64,000 nt of DNA from Diplolepis rosae (taxonomy: Eukaryota; Arthropoda; Insecta; Hymenoptera; Diplolepididae), in NCBI GenBank assembly GCA_030998225.1, contig JAPYXD010000469.1:1589071-1653070 (forward strand), written 5' to 3'. Every line of letters starts with the position of its first letter. The stretch's first letter is position 1. The notes below the pieces were generated by a model. That model searched no databases. It was not told the DNA's origin and worked only from the letters and a program-made list of their open reading frames with translations. Positions 35,801 through 41,919 of the stretch are shown in pieces. The position numbers and the translations under genes are program-made.

Positions 35801-37480
35801 TTTCATATGAGTTATATCTCGTGTTTTTTAATGAAAAAAAAATTTTAATAAAAAAAACATCTTTCTAAGCAAAACTCTACGCGAAATACGAAAAAACACT
35901 GAGTGCAAAGCGCGAGATCCACATGTTTTGGAGCGCGATGACCGAAACGCGCGCCCCAGGTGGACTCAAATTTTTACTTTTGATGCAAATGTGTCTCTAA
36001 TGGATATAAAATAAAAAATAGAGCGCGAAGCGCGTGTCATGAAAAAATAAATAAAATTGAAATTTTTTGTTGATTTATTTATAATATTTGTTTTATTTCA
36101 GACACAGAGGCGACAGATAAAAACAGTTTTTTTAGATTGACCAAATGCCAATACAAATAAGGCTATAACGATTTTAATCTTGGTTCAAGATAAAAAGCTA
36201 TCGATATGAATAGAAACATGTCTCAAAATAATTTCCTCAATTTGGTTTGATTTGAAAATTTCCTAAGGACAACGTGTATAGCTTTTTGAGCAATATCAGA
36301 AATTGGTATTCAAATATTGGATTTTTACAAAAAGTAGTTTTCAAACATTCTAAAAATGCTCTAGTTTTAGAAACTTTGATCAGATATGGCTAGTTTAAGA
36401 AATCGTCCTTTCTTTTTTTGCTCTGATAAAGTGTACTAAAGCGCATTTGAATCTGATGATTCTTTCGAAAGTTATCGTGTCCACAAACGGCGACAACAAC
36501 GATGGTAGAGATGAGAGAAAGATGATAGACGGACAGGATTGAAAAAACCCGTTTTTGGATTCATGGGATCATGAAATGCAGATATTAGTAGAAAAAAGTG
36601 GATGTTGATTTTACACAAACTTAATAACTTCTCATGCGTGATGAGAATGTGAAAATAGTTCAGGCTTTTAAATATTTATTTAAAATATATAGTTTCCTAA
36701 TTCCAATTATTTTTTAATTCACAAGATTTCCAATTTGGATTAAATTTCTAAATTTAAGCATTTAATTACTCAAATTCTTTTGTAATTCGAAAATTTGTCT
36801 ATTAAATTCAATTAGAATTTAAAAAAAAAAAATATATATATATACAGAGTGGGCACGAGTGGGTTGCAGAATAGGAATATAGTGTTAAGACTTTAGTATA
36901 CTGTATATAATATGTTTTGCCGACTGAGAAAAATGCATTGTATGCTTAACTATTTTATACTATACAATTCCTATTCTGCAACCCACTCGTGCCCACTCTG
37001 TATATATATATATATATATATAATTATTTTTAAATTTTCAAAATACGTATTTCAATCAACTAGAAGAATCTGTGTTTCGAAAATGAAAATTTGAAAACAA
37101 TTTTCGATATATTTAGAAACCAAGGCGCTAAGGACCAAAAATTATGTGTCATTCTTGCTTTTCGTGCCTCTCTGATTTATTAGCAAAACAATTTAATTGC
37201 AAAATAATAGAAATGAAACCTTGAACCATGAACTAAAAATGATGGAGAAATAGACATTTTATAAATAGAATTTACCGGCGATTGTAAGTCTGTCCATATA
37301 GTTGATCAAATTGACGAAACACAAGACTAAGACAGTGATCCATTCTCTAGTAGAAACGACTCTACTTTCGTAATTATTATTGGATCTTTTGATTTCCCTG
37401 GTAGATGAAGAACTTCCTTGTTCATTGTTGACCATTAAACACTGATTGGAAATGTTTGTGGGGATCATCGTTTCATTCAT
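2124..37480 (-). CDS. spin: Spinster/SPNS-family lysosomal MFS transporter, 9 coding exons
   Basis: Coding joins, 5' to 3' on minus: 37480-37276, 23677-23481, 20248-20097, 16347-16144, 16055-15921, 7931-7670, 7353-7255, 4257-4044, 2176-2124. Every junction is GT-AG and phases match, giving 1521 nt and 506 residues. The product is a 12-helix major facilitator; motifs seen include [11 protein letters not shown] (TM1), [10 protein letters not shown] (MFS loop 2-3 motif), [32 protein letters not shown] and [12 protein letters not shown], all hallmarks of Spinster/SPNS. Family members act in late endosomes and lysosomes; vertebrate SPNS1 exports lysophospholipids, and fly spinster controls lysosome homeostasis and synapse growth. 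Start: the frame is open upstream of the first ATG but contains no other ATG, so 37480 is chosen. N-terminal about 43 residues are polar and low in complexity, as usual for the family. The gene looks intact despite about 34 kb of intron filled with transposons. Function is inferred from family membership. Confidence 0.95.
2684..2802. repeat. Short palindromic element
   Basis: CCACGTGACGTCAGTAATTG at the left pairs with the imperfect reverse complement ending ACATCACGTGATCC at the right. Probably a small MITE in spin intron 8. Confidence 0.55.
2866..3191. mobile_element. TTAA-flanked MITE, family 2
   Basis: Flanked by TTAA at 2862-2865 and 3192-3195. The terminal inverted repeats are about 48 bp and nearly identical (GGGAAGCAAACCAGTTTGAA and reverse complement). 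No coding capacity. Piggybac- or Kolobok-like by target site. Confidence 0.8.
3297..3540 (-). repeat. Foldback element carrying a tRNA-like segment (copy 1)
   Basis: Arms 3412-3442 and 3504-3535 are inverted repeats. Between them, read on minus, lies about 60 bp with the T-arm-like CTGGGCTCGAATCCCAG, matching a Pol III B box, followed by GTC and a T6 run like a Pol III terminator. No full cloverleaf is visible, so this is SINE-like, not a tRNA gene. The flank 3297-3460 is repeated in reverse at 40578-40745. Confidence 0.6.
4044..4257 (-). CDS. spin: spin exon 8 (residues 419-490)
   Basis: Acceptor ATTTATTAG|CTTTCAG, donor ATAGCGG|GTGAGTC. Codes [10 protein letters not shown], a variable loop, and the last membrane helix ([21 protein letters not shown]). 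Read-through would reach a stop after 6 more codons, so a shorter isoform is possible; the strong donor and the fitting exon 9 favour splicing. Confidence 0.93.
4596..5524 (+). repeat. 461-bp tandem duplication inside copy A
   Basis: Unit 1 is 4596-5056 and unit 2 starts at 5057; both begin GCAAACAATTTTCCATC and end ATTTGTAGAGATTTATGA. The units differ by scattered substitutions and small indels. Confidence 0.8.
5726..5819 (+). repeat. (ACAG)n microsatellite
   Basis: About 23 near-perfect tetranucleotide repeats near the 3' end of Helentron-like copy A. Open in every frame, which produces a spurious TDRQ-repeat protein. Confidence 0.95.
5942..6330. repeat. Palindromic repeat with three related arms
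   Basis: A stretch containing TTTTTGGGGTCGCTGATTTC (5966 onward) recurs inverted near 6140-6235 and again near 6245-6330. Noncoding. Confidence 0.7.
7255..7353 (-). CDS. spin: spin exon 7 (residues 386-418)
   Basis: Acceptor TTTTTACAG|TATGTC, donor GGACTT|GTACGTG, phase 0. Codes [20 protein letters not shown] and [12 protein letters not shown], the most conserved signature of the family. Confidence 0.95.
7670..7931 (-). CDS. spin: spin exon 6 (residues 298-385)
   Basis: Acceptor AATTTATCAG|GGTTTCG, donor CTTTTG|GTAAGAC, phase 0. Codes [29 protein letters not shown] and [19 protein letters not shown], three helices of the C-terminal bundle. Confidence 0.95.
8544..9547 (+). mobile_element. 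Tc1-like DNA transposon, degenerate
   Basis: Ends CAGTCTGTTCCACAAGAAAA and its reverse complement, about 45-bp imperfect inverted repeats. A TA precedes the left end; the right flank is CA, so the target duplication has decayed. About 1.0 kb, short for an autonomous Tc1 (about 1.3-1.6 kb). Lies in spin intron 5. Confidence 0.85.
8706..9480 (+). pseudogene. Tc1-family transposase, frameshifted
   Basis: First part 8706-9098 has the HTH region (TIRRRLAQA) and the first catalytic Asp in LFSDEAFF; it stops at 9098. The second part, in another frame from 9131, has the second Asp in QVDNGPKH and the catalytic Glu in DANPIENVW, spaced as in the DD34E Tc1 group. The N-terminal DNA-binding domain is shortened and a central segment is lost, so it cannot make active enzyme. 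Confidence 0.88.
9865..10189. mobile_element. Pogo/Tigger-like MITE
   Basis: Starts CAGTAAAACCCCGTTTAT and ends with the reverse complement; flanked by TA on both sides. 325 bp, GC-richer than its surroundings, noncoding. CAGT termini, a TA target and this end sequence fit the pogo group of Tc1/mariner. Confidence 0.8.
10190..11167. other. Intronic sequence, nothing recognised
   Basis: AT-rich part of spin intron 5. No gene or clear repeat was found. Confidence 0.5.
11168..11357. mobile_element. Palindromic Tc1/mariner-type MITE, 190 bp
   Basis: Ends CTCAGTAAGAAGGTGGGCA and a near-exact reverse complement, TA on both sides. Arms of about 75 bp leave a small loop. Confidence 0.8.
11478..12343. 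mobile_element. Foldback element, about 190-bp arms
   Basis: Arms 11478-11672 and 12143-12343 are imperfect inverted repeats (TTATTTCTCAACTGCC, TACTTGATGGGAGTTTACC). The loop holds unrelated sequence without a gene. Short ORFs in the arms mirror each other and are not coding. Confidence 0.7.
12932..13639. mobile_element. TTAA-flanked element, family 3
   Basis: TTAA at 12928-12931 and 13640-13643; termini GGGGTTATATACGTTGTGG and exact reverse complement. 708 bp, no transposase. Inserted in mariner debris. Confidence 0.8.
13657..14230. mobile_element. 574-bp MITE with a long target duplication
   Basis: Inverted ends of about 22 bp (AGGGCTAAACCACTCTAAAAT; the right end is its imperfect reverse complement). 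Direct copies of TCGTTTGAACCA lie at 13645-13656 and 14231-14242. A duplication of 9-12 bp suggests a Mutator-like element. No ORF. Confidence 0.65.
15019..15800 (-). pseudogene. mariner transposase, N-terminal half
   Basis: Reading minus from the inverted-repeat end near 15797 (CGAAATGACTTTGTCGCCAA on plus), remnants of the N-terminal HTH precede an open segment at 15387-15019 with [10 protein letters not shown] and the first catalytic Asp in MGDEK. The second and third Asp are missing. The end sequence matches that at 31317-31344, so both belong to one mariner family. Confidence 0.82.
15921..16055 (-). CDS. spin: spin exon 5 (residues 253-298)
   Basis: Acceptor TTCACTGCAG|TCATAG, donor AAAATGA|GTAAGT, phase 2. 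Codes [14 protein letters not shown] and [13 protein letters not shown], near-identical to the Spinster family pattern. Confidence 0.95.
16144..16347 (-). CDS. spin: spin exon 4 (residues 185-253)
   Basis: Acceptor TATTTTCAG|TGGTTTAG, donor CTTAAAAA|GTGAAC, phase 2. Codes [20 protein letters not shown], the next helix and the RDPIRGE loop. Only an 88-bp intron separates it from exon 5. Confidence 0.94.
16571..17918 (+). mobile_element. Non-autonomous P-like element with THAP fragment
   Basis: Perfect 14-bp ends TTGATGCCTGCCCC and reverse complement, plus inner inverted stretches (CAGCCCCCTG, TGGCGCTGA-like). It carries the start of a THAP-domain gene, and THAP domains are the DNA-binding part of P-element transposases. 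No clear 8-bp target duplication is seen. The right end has an 18-G run. Confidence 0.6.
16844..16948 (+). pseudogene. THAP zinc-finger N-terminus, truncated
   Basis: 34 codons from ATG to TGA. Starts [15 protein letters not shown] and continues to RFFIVPKDE, the typical first half of a C2CH THAP domain: paired Cys, then F and P residues. The His and last Cys are absent because the frame ends early. Likely a remnant of a P-like transposase; a truncated host THAP gene is less likely because it lies between transposon ends. Confidence 0.7.
17925..18110 (-). CDS. Unrecognised acidic ORF, possible transposon gene start
   Basis: 61 codons from ATG. An acidic serine-rich start ([13 protein letters not shown]) is followed by [19 protein letters not shown], resembling N-terminal core-binding segments of Crypton-type tyrosine recombinases, though I cannot confirm this. 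The frame ends close to the junction with the THAP element, suggesting disruption. Confidence 0.3.
   Translation of the reverse strand: MKDISSDESTDEEDINKNFETEAQLIVETDTLPKKSVDRYMLVHDNYQRWKQGSRNLNLNS
18380..19085. repeat. Cluster of imperfect palindromes
   Basis: 18500-18555 pairs with 18620-18680 (GTAAGAAACTCACCCTACTT and a diverged reverse complement); 18838-18870 pairs loosely with 18880-18920; 18970-18985 with 19022-19040. No gene. Confidence 0.55.
19803..20053. mobile_element. Palindromic MITE beside spin exon 3
   Basis: ATACATTCGACTCGCGCTAA at the left and its near-exact reverse complement at the right; 251 bp, GC-rich compared with flanks. It ends about 44 bp from the exon 3 donor. Confidence 0.7.
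20097..20248 (-). CDS. spin: spin exon 3 (residues 135-185)
   Basis: Acceptor AAATTTTAG|ACGTACGAG, donor TTGGAAG|GTAAGTC, phase 2. Codes the strongly conserved [17 protein letters not shown] stretch and [10 protein letters not shown] palindromic element (19803-20053) begins only about 44 bp past the donor. Confidence 0.95.
20690..20925 (+). repeat. Helentron-like 3' fragment, copy E
   Basis: Matches the 3' part of copies A and B: CGTCCTTACTTTTTGGGCTC, CACTTTCGTAAAAACC, GGGGTCTCAAAACGTAAAG, AAAACCAATGCCTTTTCAT. The terminal hairpin is lost. Confidence 0.7.
21660..22589 (-). pseudogene. mariner transposase, full length but broken
   Basis: Reads from ATG at 22589 with an in-frame stop soon after, then [10 protein letters not shown], the first Asp in CDEKL, another stop, an open stretch from 22091 with the second Asp in [10 protein letters not shown] and the third in ILPADYHLF, as in DD34D mariners. 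A frameshift near 21740 breaks the C-terminus. An end-like TTGGGTCATTAAATATGAA is at 21621; the other end was not found. Confidence 0.85.
22620..23480. other. Intronic sequence, nothing recognised
   Basis: AT-rich part of spin intron 2 between the mariner and exon 2. No gene or repeat structure seen. Confidence 0.5.
23481..23677 (-). CDS. spin: spin exon 2 (residues 69-134)
   Basis: Acceptor TTGCTTCCAG|GAATCC, donor ATGAAG|GTACGA, phase 0 at the end. Codes [10 protein letters not shown], then helix 2 and the loop motif [10 protein letters not shown]. It is preceded by a 13.6-kb intron, the largest of the gene. Confidence 0.95.
24670..25430 (+). pseudogene. R1-clade-like LINE ORF1 (gag) remnant
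   Basis: Frame from 24720 gives [19 protein letters not shown] and [15 protein letters not shown], typical of gag-like ORF1 of R1/TRAS-type LINEs. The zinc-knuckle region follows in two shifted frames: [17 protein letters not shown] (about 25136) and [19 protein letters not shown] (about 25230), the usual CCHC series. GC content is well above the surroundings. No reverse transcriptase follows. 24120-24669 is probably the upstream part of the same copy. Confidence 0.7.
25546..26720 (+). mobile_element. Helentron-like element, copy B
   Basis: 5' end GCACATTCTCATC near a small hairpin, a GC-rich zone with CGCGCTTCGCG palindromes, an AT-rich body, a reduced (ACAG) tract at 26589-26600, and the 3' hairpin TTCTCATC-CAT-GATGAGAA then TGTAAAA. 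Same order as copies A and C. Abuts the LINE remnant. No protein. Confidence 0.65.
26985..27692 (-). pseudogene. mariner transposase, N-terminal part (Mos1-like group)
   Basis: Minus frame from ATG at 27513 with shifts: fragments [44 protein letters not shown] and near the left edge [10 protein letters not shown], where the first catalytic Asp region should be. The end GGACTTATTGATCCACGTG lies at about 27672-27692 followed by TTA. The catalytic core after this is missing. Confidence 0.8.
28120..28480 (-). repeat. Helentron-like fragment, copy F
   Basis: Diverged reverse-orientation copy of the 3' body: GAGCTTTGGCATACATTATC, AACCAGCCACATCC, TAGTGCTCATAAATCTCTAC. Confidence 0.65.
28600..29060. 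repeat. Irregular tandem repeats with (ATATACC)n
   Basis: CGCTGAAGCTACAACTCCAC recurs near 28608, 28751 and 29015; ACAGGAATTTTGTGCTAATT-type blocks recur near 28661, 28919 and 30630. A 7-bp array of ATATACC spans 28870-28914. Confidence 0.75.
29071..30603. mobile_element. TA-flanked MITE split by Helentron-like copy C
   Basis: Ends CAGTTTTGAACGTTCATTG and reverse complement, TA at 29069-29070 and 30604-30605. Copy C occupies 29135-30470. Confidence 0.75.
29135..30470 (-). mobile_element. Helentron-like element, copy C
   Basis: Reverse orientation. The 3' hairpin with ACATTCTCATCATGGATGAG is at the left; the GC-rich zone with GAGCGCGAAGCGCG repeats is at the right. It finishes in a perfect hairpin, AAAATGTGCCCGC-TTC-GCGGGCACATTTT split as arms 30442-30454 and 30458-30470. 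The microsatellite is reduced to GTCTGTCTGTCTG. Confidence 0.65.
30888..31344 (+). pseudogene. mariner transposase, C-terminal part
   Basis: Contains [15 protein letters not shown] (second catalytic Asp) and [20 protein letters not shown] (third Asp, DD34D), then [11 protein letters not shown] and stop. Ends with the inverted-repeat end CGAAATGACTTTGTTGCCAA at 31318, matching the one at 15773-15800. The N-terminal half is missing. Confidence 0.85.
31480..31838. mobile_element. Possible MITE with 22-bp ends
   Basis: ACATGAAAATGACAACATTC at the left and TGGGGTCATTTTCATGT at the right are imperfect inverted repeats. No clear target duplication, no gene. Confidence 0.5.
31857..32570. other. Intronic sequence, no gene recognised
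   Basis: 31857-32124 is somewhat GC-richer and open on plus, but its translation is low-complexity and matches no family I know. The rest is AT-rich. Confidence 0.4.
32608..34177. mobile_element. Long-inverted-repeat Tc1/mariner-type element
   Basis: TA flanks at 32606-32607 and 34178-34179; ends CACTACCGGTC... and ...AGTAGTG. Arms of several hundred bp pair 32675-33055 with 33780-34160, continuing 33272-33400 with 33630-33775; the left arm has about 220 extra bp. Each arm contains the same 76-codon open frame in mirror, which is a by-product of the repeat. Confidence 0.8.
34277..36045 (-). mobile_element. Helentron-like element, copy D1, diverged
   Basis: Reverse orientation: ACATTCTCATCATG at the left, GAGCGCGAAGCGCG at the right. 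Older than copies A-C. Interrupted by a TTAA element at 34790-35534. Confidence 0.55.
34790..35534. mobile_element. TTAA-flanked element, family 4
   Basis: TTAA at 34786-34789 and 35535-35538; ends GGACGTTCTCTTG and TGGGC-type CAAGAGAACGTCC. 745 bp, no transposase. Confidence 0.75.
36240..36656 (+). repeat. Helentron-like 3' fragment, copy D2
   Basis: Forward orientation, head to head with D1. Has GTCCTTTCTTTTTTTGCTC, GAAAAAACCCGTTTTTGGAT and the terminal CTTCTCATGCGTGATGAGAATGT. Confidence 0.6.
36845..37000. mobile_element. 156-bp MITE near spin exon 1
   Basis: Ends CAGAGTGGGCACGAGTGGG and exact reverse complement (35-bp arms), inside (TA)n with TA on both sides. It lies 276 bp into intron 1 from the exon 1 donor. 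Confidence 0.85.
37276..37480 (-). CDS. spin: spin exon 1 (residues 1-68)
   Basis: Start ATG at 37480-37478, in the context AACAGCATGAATG. Encodes the polar N-terminus and the first membrane helix ([15 protein letters not shown]). Donor is GCCG|GTAAAT, phase 1. No further coding exon is needed upstream; a non-coding 5' exon cannot be excluded. Confidence 0.92.
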
Positions 37481-38110
37481 GCTGTTTCCTTTAATTAGTT
37501 TTCTAACCTCAACATGCAATTGTAGGAGCACTTTCCGAACGGACCTGAAGTTCTTCCAATTTTCACTTTAAACTTTCGTTTTACTCTCGATTCCATGAGC
37601 ATAATATACTCGACCGAACACAAATAACTGTTCTGAAAAAAGCTACGACATACATCACAACTGATCACATCATTTACTTCATTTCAACCATTTCAACCAA
37701 TTTCAACCGCACCGCGACTAACCGTGACGCAACTATCCTGTATGATACGTGATGATAAGTGATGATAAGAAAAAAGAATAAAAATATTTACTGAGCATAT
37801 GGGGTGAAAAGGACGAACTAGGTGGTTATTTTTACATGTGTACTTCGTGGGACAGGGATGGGTTTTGACACGTCATTTGGGCTGATCACAATATATTCAA
37901 AAATCAGGATCAAAACGTAAAGAAAAATGTGTCTGTCTTCTTCTATAAAGGTGCAGGCATACCTGAAAAAGCTAGGCACTATATTATATGAGAGTTCGCA
38001 TTGGGTGAATTTACCATAGTTGAATTTACACGTATCGGAATTTTAACTCGGACATTTATTTACTAAGCATCTAGTTACTCATCGTACTTTTGTAACTAAA
38101 ATTTTCTAGT
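37481..38110 (-). other. spin: Presumed 5' region of spin
   Basis: About 50 bp of open frame without ATG, then AT-rich sequence with no recognised element. The promoter should lie here, but no TATA box or initiator stands out. Confidence 0.4.
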
Positions 38111-39987
38111 GTCATATTTGAAATCATGGAGACTAGATATAGGGGGCGTGTCCGAATTGGCAAAGTACATTACGAACAGCCCTATCCGACGACGAGCTAA
38201 ATTTCGGTCTCTTAGTGATGACAGGTGGAAACTAATCCGTAAGGCGGCGCCACCTCCGTCCTCTCTTATAAAAGTATTGTTTTGCATGGTATTTATGAAT
38301 AAATTTAAACAATTATTGGAAAAATGGAAACATTTCCTAAATTCTAATAATTGTTTTCATTATTAATGAAGTTTAGTGTTTTTAGTGCAAATTTATTTAG
38401 TCATAAACATGAACTAAGTAAGTAAATCAGAACTGAGTAAGTGTACTTATATCCCATTAACAAAATCAATTTATAGAATTAATTATGTTTAATATTTAAA
38501 AGAAAATGTTTAATTTGTTTTTGACGAGTTTATGAAGCTTGTTTAACTAAATAATGATTTATACTTATCATGTATTGATATATTTGTCTGTGATTAAAAA
38601 GCTAATACACATGTGATAGAAAATTGTTGATAAGAGTGTGAAAAAAGCACAAAAAGAAAAGTAATAAATACATTTAAAGTTTTTGAAAAATGCTATTGAG
38701 TGATTTATTTATTAGTTTGATTGTATATTTTTGATGCATACTGTACTTTAAAAAATGGATCAGAATACTGACAATTTCCGCATGAAATATTAAAGTTTCT
38801 TTGATTTAATGGAATACCCTTTCAATAGGTGCTATAACAATTTTTTGCAAATATGAAAAAAAAAATTTATTGGTCGACTTTTTGTCTCCATGGCGCAATT
38901 ATTTCAGTGCAAGATTTCTTATGGTTTTCAACTGACTAAATATTTTAATTATTTCTAAACTTAACGTTCAATAATGTTTCATATTAGTTCATTAAAATAA
39001 TTTGAATATGATTAATGTTTCATAATAATATAATAATAGACAATTTTTATTTTTTCAATTAATTTATTAATTGAATTTTTTATTAGATCATTAATAATTT
39101 ATTGCTTGAATTAATTATATATATTAATTCAATTCATCAATTAATACTTATACTTTATTAAAGCAACTATATTAAATCAAATGATAAGGTCTTGTTACTC
39201 ATAATACAATGCATAATATTTTGTATTATCAACATAAAATAAGGCAATTAATGAAGAAAAGCAATAAATAAATATATTGCTAATATGTCCATTATTATCG
39301 ATATTGGTAAAGAAATATTAATAAAGAAATAATTTTACTCTAATTATTTGTGATATAAGGATCCTATATGCAAGACAATTTATTTCTTGTATTTTTGCGA
39401 TTAATTTTCTAGAGTGTTATAACTATTTTATGTTTCAAGATCTGATTATTATTTAAAGATGTTATTTCAATAAAATTGATAATCGTAGTTCTTCAAAAAT
39501 CATAAAACTTTAATTGTTTATCAATTTTCTCCATATAAAACAATACTTTCATGCGAGAGGACGGAGGTGGCGCCGCCTTGCGGATTAGTTTCCACCTGTC
39601 ATCACTAAGAGACGACTTTTTTAACATTGAAAAAGGCCTTCGTCGGACAGGACTGATTATGAAGTAAATACTTCCCCCATAGGATGAAAAGAGTCAGTTG
39701 TTACGTCAGCAAACGCTGGCCTCTTTTCATCCTATGGTGGAAGTATTTGCTTCGTAATGTACTCAGGGTTGCAAAATTACGCGTAACTTGAGGCTCTCCA
39801 TGGAAATTACGTAAAATACGTAATTTACGTAATTTACGTCGAAAACTGTAGTTAATTACATATTCAAGGTAGCGAACCTTAAAAGAGTGTGTATAATCTC
39901 TCTTGTTGCGTTTGTTTATGCAATTAATTATAATTGAAATTTAAATCTGCATTCCTCTTAATTCGGCAAGTGTCGAAATTAAAATCA

Positions 39988-40466
39988 ATGTATAAAATGA
40001 GCAAATCTGAAGGAGGAAAAAGAATGAAATGCGCAAATAAAATTCCATGGTCGGAATTGAATTTCAAGTGTTCAAAAGAAACTGATAAAATTGTGGCAAA
40101 ATGTTTACAGTGTGACCAAATTTTAAAAAACAGTGCTTACGATCGGCTTTCAGGTCACAGGTAAGTAAATAAAAATTAAAATCTATTAATTTATTTGTTT
40201 ATTATCTTTTGCTTATCACTGGAATATCAATAATATGTTATATTCAGGATAACGTAAATTTCTTTTCAATAAATATTATAGTAATATACAGACTTTATAA
40301 TGTTTGTTAATGCTGTGATCACTTTGTTTTATACTTATACTAAATTATTGTTTTATTTATGTTAAGAAACGTCTGTAAAGTGAAATCGACGGAAATATAC
40401 AATTCTGGGAATAATAATCATCCATCTCAAGAGCTTTTTAGTGATCCTTTATTTACAGCAAAATAA
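39988..40466 (+). CDS. BED-type zinc-finger protein of the hAT element, two exons
   Basis: Exon 1 39988-40160 (donor CACAG|GTAAGTAA), exon 2 40367-40466 (acceptor TTTATGTTAAG|AAACG). Joined: 90 residues. The finger is W21, C39, C42, H57, C61 (CLQC...GHRNVC), the C2HC layout of BED domains that bind DNA in hAT transposases. The last 29 residues are polar and unrecognised. Both exons are free of stops, but the RNase-H-like domain is absent. A start at 39997 is also possible. Possibly a truncated repressor-like product or a decaying remnant. Confidence 0.6.
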
Positions 40467-40489
40467 AAAAATATTAATAGCTTTAATAA

Positions 40490-40755
40490 TAACGCTTTCG
40501 ACTGCGCTGGGATTCGAGCCCAGGTATTTCGATTGCTGGTCGACTGCTAGACCTGGGCTCGAATTCCAGCGCAGTCGAAAGCGTCTTTTCCCCACAGAAA
40601 GATTACAAATTCTTTAAATTTGAATTTAATTTGCATTCATTTGCGATATAAGAGTTTGAAATTGTCTTCGAGGACACCTGTTGGCAACGTATCCTATCTG
40701 ATACGCGACTAATGATTCTCCGATAATGTAGGCAGTGGCAGAAATTTCAAACTCA
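40490..40755 (+). repeat. tRNA-like foldback element, copy 2 (inside hAT)
   Basis: 40495-40534 and 40551-40590 are inverted copies of CGACTGCGCTGGGATTCGAG. The right one, read on plus, has CCTGGGCTCGAATTCCAGCG then GTCTTTTCC, a B-box-like and terminator-like pair. The following 165 bp match the reverse complement of 3297-3460. Confidence 0.6.
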
Positions 40756-41919
40756 ACTAATTAATTTAAAATAAATCAATAATAATTAATAATTTTATAT
40801 TCAATAATTCAAACTCAAATTTTATTTTATTTATAAGCATAATTTTTTAGCATGTCAGTAGTTGAGTCTTGAGATTTAGAAAAATAGTTTTATAAAGTCT
40901 ATATCATTCGATTTCTAACTCAAGAAAAAAATTGTTCATTGAAAAAAAGTACTAAAAAGACATAAACTAAATTTAATAGTTATATTATAATTTGTGCAAA
41001 ATTAAGAACATTTTTTATTTCTTTTGTGAACCATTTTTACTATTAAATAATTTTAGCCACGGTAAATTCTTTTTAATTGACATGATATTGAAGTTTTATT
41101 TCATATAAGCATTAAGCACAAGACTTACTTTAGCGTTATTGTTTAACAGCATTATTTCTTCTGAAGAAACATTGCTTTTATTGAGCACAAGACTCATACT
41201 TAAAGTGCAAGTGCTATCTTGCCTTTTGTCAATATGCATCTGCTCATCTGCTAGCAAATCATTTTCAATGGCAATGCATCTTTTCCTGGAAAAAAGTAGT
41301 TTTCGTGCATTGGCCTACCACCCTTACTTATGTTTAAATTATAGTTTTGAAATTTATTAACAAAATGACAAGATTCGCAAACGATACACAAAAATGAGGT
41401 TAGCTTGCGCACCCGCCAAAACTTTAAGTCTAGCATATAGGTAAATTACGTGTATAAAACCTCCACGTAATATACATAGTAAATTACGTGTAGAAAACCA
41501 TGTAATTTACGGTAGGTATTTTACCTTCGTCACCCTGAATGTACTTCGCCAATTCGGACACGGTCAGGGAGACCAATTTCTTATGGCCGTACTTCATAAA
41601 GCACGAAATGACGTTCTGCCAAGGACTTAGTTAGGAAAATTTCCGATGAGGGCGCGTGTTTCCCTGGGTGCAAAATGGCGGCATCCACGGTTTATAATAA
41701 TCTAATAAATATAAGATAAATACTTTGACATCATTTATTGGGCGTCGCCATTTTGCACCCAGGGAACACACATGCCCTCATCGGGAAGTTTTGTAACTAT
41801 GTACTTAGCAGAACTTCATTTCGGGAATGGATGTATCGAGATTAGTCTTCTTATATCTAATCTCCATGATAAATACTTTGACATCATATCATGGAGAATA
41901 TTAAGGAGACCAATCTCTT

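Larger units (their letters stand above)
39764..41537 (+). mobile_element. Non-autonomous hAT transposon, complete ends
   Basis: 8-bp target duplication AATGTACT at 39756-39763 and 41538-41545. Ends CAGGGTTGC... and ...CACCCTG, as in hAT elements. 1774 bp. Repeats of TTACGTAATTTACG-type words sit just inside both ends, as expected for transposase binding sites. Carries a BED-finger ORF but no catalytic domain. Confidence 0.85.
38145..41567. mobile_element. Inverted-repeat element inside copy 1
   Basis: 38146-38340 pairs with 39480-39660 plus 41538-41567: CGTGTCCGAATTGG at the left, CCAATTCGGACACG at the right; GGCGGCGCCACCTCCGTCC pairs with 39558-39577. The right arm is cut by a small hairpin (about 39660-39755) and by the hAT element. 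Confidence 0.6.
38129..41888. mobile_element. GAGACTAGATATAAGG MITE, copy 1, with nested insertions
   Basis: The left terminal repeat is at about 38129-38144; the rest resumes at about 41568 (GGAGACCAATTTCTTATGG) and ends near 41888 (TATATCTAATCTCC-like). The complete copy at 42306-42592 shows the uninterrupted form. Everything between 38145 and 41567 is later insertion. Confidence 0.55.
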
